Part shown: piece after piece, positions 43,487 through 48,619 of the stretch | How the letters are laid out: the number at the start of each line of letters is the position of its first letter | Position numbering within the stretch: position 1 is the first letter of the stretch | From: an uncultured Anaerolineae bacterium | GTDB lineage: Bacteria > Chloroflexota > Anaerolineae > Aggregatilineales > Phototrophicaceae | Assembly: GCA_937922795.1 (NCBI GenBank) | Contig: CALAJK010000066.1 | Location: forward strand, 1-48,619 | Length of the DNA: 48,619 nucleotides | Reading direction: 5' to 3' | Position numbers and translations under genes: made by a program | Notes under the pieces: generated by a model | Seen by the model: only the letters and a program-made list of their open reading frames with translations | The model's database searches: none | Told to the model about the DNA's origin: nothing

Positions 43487-44390
43487 GACGGCGCTGTCAA
43501 CCCAATCTACGACGGGCATCGTCGAGCTGAAAACCGTCAAATCCGAATCGGTCACGCAGCGGACGATCCGCCGCTTCTTCCGTCATCGTCTGGCTGTGAT
43601 CGCGCTGGCCGTCCTCAGCGTGATCGTTGTCAGCGCGATCCTGGCCTCGGTCATCGAACGCTATCCCTATGATCTGGTCGATCTGCGCAGCCGCGCCGCC
43701 CCGCCCAGCGCCGAGCACTGGCTGGGGACCGACCGCGTGGGGCGCGACATCTGGAGCCGCACCATTCACGGCGCGCGCGTGTCGCTGGTGGTCGGCATCG
43801 GCGCCACGCTGATCTCAACATTGATCGGGACGCTGGTCGGCGCGGTCTCCGGCTACTATGGGCGTTGGGTGGATATGACCCTCATGCGCGTCACCGACAT
43901 CGTGATGACCTTCCCCAGCATCGTCATCATGCTGACGCTGGCCGCGCTGCTGCCGCGCAACGTCTTCAGCATCCTGCTGATCATCGGCGGGCTGAGCTGG
44001 CCGTCGGTCGCCCGGCTCATCCGGGCGCAGTTCCTGTCCTATAAAGAGCAGGAATTCGTCCTAGCGGCGCGCGCGCTGGGCATCCCCGACCGCCGCATCA
44101 TCTTCGTGCATATCCTGCCTAATGCGTTCGCGCCGCTGGTGGCGTTGATCACCTTCAGTGTGGGCACCGCCATCTTGACCGAAGCCGGCCTCAGCTTCCT
44201 GGGATTGGGCGTGCCGCCGCCGGCGCCCAGTTGGGGCAATATGTTGGAGGCCGCGCGCAACCTGGACATCCTGAAGAATGTCCCCTGGATGTGGATCCCG
44301 CCGGCCTTCATGACAATCCTGACGGTGCTGTGCGTCAACTTCATCGGCGATGGGCTGCGCGACGCGGTCGACCCCCGCCTCGTGCTCTAG
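43479..44390 (+). CDS. ABC transporter permease, DppC/OppC type
   Basis: Inner-membrane permease of 303 residues. A cytoplasmic tail (~1-35) and first helix are followed by EHWLGTDRVGRDIWSRTIHGAR (~79-100), the DppC signature. The EAA loop is EFVLAARALGIPDRRIIFVHI. It pairs with the DppB-type permease. No DppD or DppF ATPase follows: the next genes are aldolases. The importer must use ATPases from elsewhere, or the ATPase genes have been lost. Confidence 0.92.
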   Translation: MTETALSTQSTTGIVELKTVKSESVTQRTIRRFFRHRLAVIALAVLSVIVVSAILASVIERYPYDLVDLRSRAAPPSAEHWLGTDRVGRDIWSRTIHGARVSLVVGIGATLISTLIGTLVGAVSGYYGRWVDMTLMRVTDIVMTFPSIVIMLTLAALLPRNVFSILLIIGGLSWPSVARLIRAQFLSYKEQEFVLAARALGIPDRRIIFVHILPNAFAPLVALITFSVGTAILTEAGLSFLGLGVPPPAPSWGNMLEAARNLDILKNVPWMWIPPAFMTILTVLCVNFIGDGLRDAVDPRLVL

Positions 44391-44407
44391 CAGAACAGGA
44401 ACAGGCG

Positions 44408-45243
44408 ATGAGAGGCTCTGAACTGCGCCGGGCGCTGACCAGCGGGCGGCGGGTATACGGGATCAACGTGGAAGGTTTTGGCCACCCACGCTGGCCTAAA
44501 TTCTTCGCCGACCTGGGGCTGGACTTCGTGTTCATGGATACCGAACACAGCCCGAATAACCGCGAGACGGTCGCCTGGGCGGCTCAAACCTACGCCGCCT
44601 TTGGGATCGCGCCGCTGCTGCGCATCCCGGAGCCGTCGCCGCCGCTGGCCGCTATGGGGATCGACGCCGGTGCGCACGGCATCATCGCCCCCTATGTCGA
44701 GACGGTCGCCCAGGTGAAGGGACTGGTCGGCGCGGTCAAATATCGCCCCTTGAAGGGCGAAGCGCTGGAGCTGGCGCTCAACCGCGGCCAATTCCCCAAC
44801 CCGGAAACCGCCGCCTACCTTGAGAACTTCAACCCGGACGCCGTCCTGGTCATCATGATCGAAAGCCCGGCCGGCGTGCACAACCTGCCGGCGCTGCTGG
44901 ACGTGGGCGGCGTAGACGCCGTGCTGATGGGGCCGCATGACCTCTCGATCTCGCACGGCGTGCCGGAGCAGTATGACCACCCGGTTTTCGTCCAGGCGGC
45001 GCAGGAGGTCATCCGCGTCTGTCGGTCGCGGCAGGTGGGGGTCGGCATTCATTACATCAGCGGCTCTATCGAACGGGCGATCGCCTGGGCGCGGTGGGGC
45101 TGCAACCTGATTTCACATCGCGCGACACCCTGTTCATCGCCGCCGGCATTCAGCAGGAGCTGTCTGCTCTGCGGCAGGCGCTGGAGGGCGCATCTCCCGA
45201 CGACGCGCGTGTGCTGGGCGCTTCCGGGCATACGCGGCTTTAG
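44408..45243 (+). pseudogene. HpcH/HpaI-family aldolase with a -1 frameshift
   Basis: Class II pyruvate aldolase family, such as 2-keto-3-deoxy-sugar-acid aldolases. It reads FVFMDTEHSPNN near residues 38-49, IDAGAHGIIAPYVE and VIMIESPAGVHNLPALL (Mg-binding Glu). The frame is good to ..WGCNLISH; then it shifts. The frame resumes one base later as RDTLFIAAGIQQELSALR to a TAG at 45241-45243, exactly where the downstream gene begins. A single missing base between 45118 and 45119 explains it (CAT TCG CGC would restore SRD). As written, the frame runs on to 45370 through the lyase gene. The cause is either a sequencing error or inactivation. Confidence 0.85.
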
Positions 45244-45270
45244 CCTATCATCAACCCAAAGGATACTGTC

Positions 45271-46158
45271 ATGCCCATCTATTCTGGCATCTGGCCGGCG
45301 TTGGTCACCCCCAACGCCGCCGATCAAACGGTCAACGAGTCGGCTCTGCGCCACCTGGTCGAATATCTGATTGGAAAAGGGGTGGATGGTTTCTACGTCG
45401 GCGGCACTACCGGCGAGGGCATCTTCATGCCGGCCAGCGAGCGTATGCGCCTGGCCGAGGTCGTGCTGGCGCAGGTGAACGGCCGCGTGCCCGTCATCGT
45501 CCATGTCGGCGCGGTCGCGTTGGGCGATGCGATTGCGCTGGCGCGCCACGCCCGCCAGGTCGGCGCGGTCGGGGTCAGCAGCATCCTGCCGCCGCTGTAC
45601 GACACGCTCGATGTCTTAGTCCAGTACTATACTCACCTGGCCGCCGCCGCGCCGGATCTGCCGCTGTACACCTACCTGCTGAATCCCAACCTCGACGCGG
45701 TAGCTCTGCTGCGCCGGCTGATGGACATCCCCAACCTGGGCGGCACCAAATATACCGGGCCCAATATGTTCGAGTTCCGCCAGATCGTCGAGTTGGGCGC
45801 CGGCAACTGGACGGTGTTCTCCGGCATGGACGAACAGTGCCTGTTCGCCGCCATGATGGGCGCGACCGGCTGTGTGGGGTCCACGCTCAACTTCATGCCC
45901 GGCGTCTACAAGGCCATTCAGCGCGCCGTCCAGACGGGCGACTATGCACAGGCGCAGACGCTGCAATTGGCCGCCAACCAGGTGACCCAGGCGCTCATCG
46001 AGGTCGGCTTCCAGGGAGGCCTGTATGAAACCCTGGCGATGCTGGGTCTAGACTGCGGCCAACCGCGGCTGCCCCGCCAGCCGCTGACCGACAGCCAGCG
46101 CGCAGCGTTGCACCGCGCCCTGGAAACCACGCGCTTCCGAGAGCTGGTCGCGCTGTGA
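45271..46158 (+). CDS. DapA/NanA-family aldolase, N-acetylneuraminate lyase-like
   Basis: Schiff-base aldolase of 295 residues. The GTTGEG loop (45-50), catalytic Tyr135 (YTYLLNPN) and Lys160 (GTKYTGPNMFEF) are in place. The GTKYT context and the GMDEQ segment (~185-189) resemble N-acetylneuraminate lyase rather than dihydrodipicolinate synthase. It probably cleaves a sialic or related sugar acid to pyruvate and an aldose. AAAGGA precedes the ATG. The stop overlaps the UroD-family start as GTGA. The sialidase fragment at the window edge supports a sialate role. A KDG-type aldolase is the alternative. Confidence 0.85.
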   Translation: MPIYSGIWPALVTPNAADQTVNESALRHLVEYLIGKGVDGFYVGGTTGEGIFMPASERMRLAEVVLAQVNGRVPVIVHVGAVALGDAIALARHARQVGAVGVSSILPPLYDTLDVLVQYYTHLAAAAPDLPLYTYLLNPNLDAVALLRRLMDIPNLGGTKYTGPNMFEFRQIVELGAGNWTVFSGMDEQCLFAAMMGATGCVGSTLNFMPGVYKAIQRAVQTGDYAQAQTLQLAANQVTQALIEVGFQGGLYETLAMLGLDCGQPRLPRQPLTDSQRAALHRALETTRFRELVAL

Positions 46159-46862
46159 CCGGACGCGAACGTATACGCCAGATCATCGCCCACCGCGAGC
46201 CAGACCGCATCGGCCTGTGGGATGCCTACTGGACTGACACGCTGCTGCGCTGGGAGACAGAAGGCCTGCCGGCGGGCGCGTCGCCCCAGGCGCTGTTGGA
46301 CTTTGACTTTGACCTGCTGTACATGGACGCCTCGCTGCGGCTGCCGGAACGCCTGATCGAGGAGACCAGCGAGTACACCGTGCGCGAGGACAAACACGGA
46401 TTCGTCGCCCAGCAGTGGAAAGGCCGCGCCGGGGCGCTCGGCTACCTGAGCCACGCCGTCACCGACTGGGAGAGCTGGCGACGTCTGCGGCCGCGTCTGG
46501 CGGTGGACTTCGGCGGGACGGCGCGCATCGGCCCGGTTTCGTACTTCGAGCTGTTCACGACCTATCCCTCATGGGATGAATTAGCCCAACTCCTCGCTGA
46601 CCTGCGCGCCCAGGAGTGGTTTATCCTGCTGCACGTCTACGGCCCGTGGGAGGCCACTTGGCGCAAACACAGTTTCGAAACCAGCCTGATGAACCTGGTG
46701 CTGGAGCCGGAACTCATCGCCGACATGGTCGAGGCGCATATCGACCTGGTCATCGGTACGCTGCGGCAGGCGGCCTACGGCATCGTCCCTGATGGCCTGT
46801 TCCTGGTGGAAGACCTGGGCGTGAGCACCGGCCTGATGTTCTCGCTCAAACATTACCGATGA
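46155..46862 (+). pseudogene. uroporphyrinogen decarboxylase-family protein, C-terminally truncated
   Basis: Starts with GTG overlapping the lyase stop. ERIRQIIAHREPDRIGLWDAYW is the usual opening of UroD-like proteins of the MtaA/methyltransferase-related group. The protein ends abruptly at LGVSTGLMFSLKHYR after 235 residues, where relatives continue for about another 110 residues. The stop TGA overlaps the ATG of the MFS gene as ATGA. The conserved C-terminal barrel half is not found in any frame before the MFS sequence. This is probably a deletion joining two genes; a natural short form is less likely. Confidence 0.75.
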
Positions 46863-48061
46863 AAATCTTTGAACGCCATCTGATCGCTTCGCTGGCGGGG
46901 TTGAATTTTTTGACTTTCGCCGTGCGCGGGCTGACGATCCCATTCGTCAGCCTGTATTTCGCCTCGGTCAGCTTCTCTGGCACCGAGATTGGGTTGGTCA
47001 TCGGCGTCAGCGCGCTGGTGCAGTTGGCGACCACGCCTCTGACGCACATGCTGGCCGACCGTACCGGCCGCCACCGCCGGCTGTTCTACGGGATGCAGGT
47101 AGGCCACATCCTGTCGTCGTTCGGGCTGGTGCTGTCGGCCAACAAAATCTGGCTGGGCGCGGCCAACGTCCTGCGCGAATCCACCAGCCTGCCGGGGATG
47201 TCGCTGCTGTCCCAGCTCACGATCAACCGCCTGGACGAGCCGCGCCGTCATGTGTACGGCCGCATCCGCGCCTGGGGTTCGCTGGGATGGGCGGCGGCCA
47301 CCATCGCCAGCGGCGGCATCATCGCGCTGGGCGGCTACCCCCTGCTGTACATCCTGGCCGGCGCCGTCAATCTGCTGCTGCTGCCCATCGTGAGCATCTT
47401 CCCGGCCAGGTCGGCGGTGGAAATGCCGCCGGCGGCGGCCAGGGCTGCCGCGCCGCGGCCGGCCGTGTTCTACGTCCTGGTGTTCAGCGCGGGGCTGTTC
47501 TTCGTGGCCATGAACGCGACCAACGTGTTCGGCATCCTCTACTTCAAGCGCGACCTGGGCGCCACCGACGCCTTCATCGGCCTGGCTGTGGCCATCACCG
47601 CCCTGTCCGAAATCCCCTCCATGCTCATCTTCGAGCGCGTGGCCAAGCGGATCAACCTGCGCGCGCTGATGGTGATCGGCATGGCCGGCCAAGCATGCTT
47701 CTTCATGTCGCTGAGCGCTTTGGCGGACGCGGCGCCGATCATCCCCCTGATGATGCTGCGCGGCACGTTCTACACCTTTCACCTGCTCTCGATGGTACTG
47801 CTGGTGGCGCGCATCAGCCACCCGATGAACGCCGCCACCAACCAGGCGCTGGTGCAGGTGACGGCCCCCGGCCTGGCGGTGCTGCTGTCCGGGCCGGTGA
47901 ACGGCTGGGTGTTCGACCATCTGGGGCCGCGCGCGCTGCTGTTGAGCGCCGGGCTGCTGGCTCTGGCCGCCGCCGGGCTGGTGTTCGCCATCCGCGGCCA
48001 GATGGCGCGCCGCGAGGAGGCCATGGAGGCGATCCGGTCAATGCGCGTCGTGCATGGCTGA
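46859..48061 (+). CDS. MFS transporter
   Basis: Membrane transporter of 400 residues with about twelve helices. It starts MKIFERHLIASLAGLNFLTFA and carries DRTGRHRRLFYG in the motif A loop between helices 2 and 3. The end is a short basic tail. The family resembles sugar/NupG-like MFS_1 proteins, but the substrate is unknown. It is fused by an ATGA overlap to the truncated UroD gene, so its ribosome site is within that gene. The 3' end overlaps the convergent minus-strand fragment by 24 bases. Confidence 0.85.
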   Translation: MKIFERHLIASLAGLNFLTFAVRGLTIPFVSLYFASVSFSGTEIGLVIGVSALVQLATTPLTHMLADRTGRHRRLFYGMQVGHILSSFGLVLSANKIWLGAANVLRESTSLPGMSLLSQLTINRLDEPRRHVYGRIRAWGSLGWAAATIASGGIIALGGYPLLYILAGAVNLLLLPIVSIFPARSAVEMPPAAARAAAPRPAVFYVLVFSAGLFFVAMNATNVFGILYFKRDLGATDAFIGLAVAITALSEIPSMLIFERVAKRINLRALMVIGMAGQACFFMSLSALADAAPIIPLMMLRGTFYTFHLLSMVLLVARISHPMNAATNQALVQVTAPGLAVLLSGPVNGWVFDHLGPRALLLSAGLLALAAAGLVFAIRGQMARREEAMEAIRSMRVVHG

Positions 48062-48458
48062 CGAGCCGCGCCGGTCGTCGAACACGAAAGTGACGCCGCC
48101 CAGACCTTCGATCGCCGCCGCCGCGCGTGCGCCCGCCGGCAGCAGGCGGCCAGCCGGCGCCGATCAGCCAGTACGGGTCAGCCTGTTCCAGAAAGCGCGT
48201 CAGGAAGTCCGCCAGCCGCCGCAGGTCACTCAGGCCTTCGTCGCTGAGCGCCAACAAACTGACCAGATCGCCGGGGAATGGCCGGGACAGACACGCCGGA
48301 CGCGAGGCGACCGTGGGCGAAGTCGGCGCGGCGGCGTAGGTCAGGGGCCGGGCGCGAGTGCATTCGGGGTCGAAAACCCAGTCGTCGCCGGTCTGAGGAT
48401 GCCGTAGCGCCAGCCCGAAGCGCTCGCGCCCACCGGCGATGAAAGTGGCCAGGCGCAT
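48038..48458 (-). pseudogene. fumarylacetoacetate-hydrolase-like N-terminus, frameshifted
   Basis: The frame from ATG 48458 reads MRLATFIAGGRERFGLAL, then GDLVSLLALSDEGLSDLRRL and FLTRFLEQADPYWLIGAG, like the N-terminal domain of FAA-hydrolase proteins. Beyond ~48150 this frame becomes Arg/Gly-rich antisense of the MFS gene. A neighbouring frame there reads RLLPAGARAAAAIEGLGGV and further residues to a TGA at 48038-48040, with coding-like codon use. The catalytic domain (~200 residues) is missing. It follows the sialidase stop after four bases. It is either a decayed gene or a deletion product; the second segment's family is not recognised. Confidence 0.55.
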
Positions 48459-48462
48459 GGGA

Positions 48463-48619
48463 TCACCGGCTTTCTGGCAGTTCCAGTTTGTCCTGCCCGT
48501 CGGTCAGCCAATCCAGACTGAAGTTCACATAAGCGATGCCGCCCTGGTTGCCCTGCTCGTACAGCACGCCCACCCGCATATCGTCCTGAATGACCAGATC
48601 GCTGTACGACGACGGGCCG
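48463..48619 (-). CDS. probable sialidase (BNR-repeat exo-alpha-sialidase), C-terminal fragment
   Basis: The minus-strand frame entering from the right edge reads GPSSYSDLVIQDDMRVGVLY, then EQGNQGGIAYVNFSLDWLTD and an end at TGA 48463-48465. The YSDLV..VGVLYE..YVNFSLDWLT pattern is that of the last blade of GH33 sialidases (usually AYSDL..GLLYE..I.F..F.L.WL). Only 51 residues are present, so catalytic residues cannot be checked. Together with the lyase at 45271 it suggests sialic-acid release and breakdown. Identification rests on a short C-terminal match. Confidence 0.6.
   Translation of the reverse strand, partial: GPSSYSDLVIQDDMRVGVLYEQGNQGGIAYVNFSLDWLTDGQDKLELPESR

Noticed and set aside
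46853..47920. 355-residue His/Gln-rich minus-strand frame opposite the MFS gene
   Set aside because: Antisense shadow; composition reflects the high-GC third codon positions of the MFS gene.
1..48619. CRISPR arrays, tRNA/rRNA genes, insertion sequences, phage genes
   Set aside because: No regularly spaced direct repeats, no cloverleaf or rRNA sequence, and no transposase or integrase motif seen by reading.

Overview
The window looks like a GC-rich chromosomal segment of an uncultured Chloroflexota bacterium, probably Anaerolineae-like. The reasons are inferential: a lipoprotein with Thr/Pro/Ala-rich linkers and LysM repeats, many sugar ABC importers paired with Gfo/Idh dehydrogenases and TIM-barrel isomerases, a Tat-exported molybdoenzyme complex, and mosaic palindromic intergenic modules. 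I saw no rRNA, tRNA, CRISPR array, transposase or phage gene.

Positions 1-21900 hold mainly housekeeping and redox genes. A truncated GAF-histidine kinase converges on murI, a class-I glutamine-amidotransferase-like hydrolase, rplS (L19), a NUDIX hydrolase and a LysM lipoprotein. Next is a three-gene operon (4Fe-4S ferredoxin, NrfD-type membrane anchor, large molybdopterin oxidoreductase). Its order and subunit sizes resemble tetrathionate reductase TtrBCA. It is followed by a small AhpD/CMD-family protein, beta-phosphoglucomutase, a response regulator-histidine kinase, uppP, an MFS exporter, a sugar-isomerase-like protein, a CrtI-like FAD oxidoreductase, and an ArsR-arsenate reductase fusion with its own promoter/operator and a phosphoesterase. 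A class II aldolase and a PfkB kinase lie at 19.6-21.2 kb.

Positions 21968-33240 form a long minus-strand carbohydrate cluster. Read in transcription order it is: ROK repressor, solute-binding protein, two permeases, two ATPases, a tagatose/psicose-3-epimerase-like enzyme, a GH109-like Gfo/Idh protein, a YcjR-like TIM barrel and a canonical Gfo/Idh dehydrogenase. The membrane protein, aldolase and kinase may be downstream members. A XylR/ROK-type 25-bp operator lies upstream of the ROK gene. I infer import of a glycoside or rare sugar, oxidation and epimerisation at the ring, then phosphorylation and aldol cleavage.

Positions 33486-39375 form a second minus-strand cluster: ribose-type permease, single-domain ATPase, binding protein, secreted GH29 alpha-L-fucosidase and a broken Gfo/Idh gene. 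It has a strong promoter overlapped by a TGACA/TGTCA palindrome. It appears to serve fucoside use.

Positions 39991-48619 read rightwards: IclR regulator (two palindromes flank its promoter), a dipeptide-family binding protein and two permeases without ATPases, a frameshifted HpcH/HpaI aldolase, an N-acetylneuraminate-lyase-like enzyme, a truncated UroD-family protein and an MFS transporter. On the opposite strand at the right edge are a broken fumarylacetoacetate-hydrolase-like gene and the C-terminus of a probable sialidase. Sialidase plus lyase plus importer suggest a sialic-acid locus, several parts of which look damaged.
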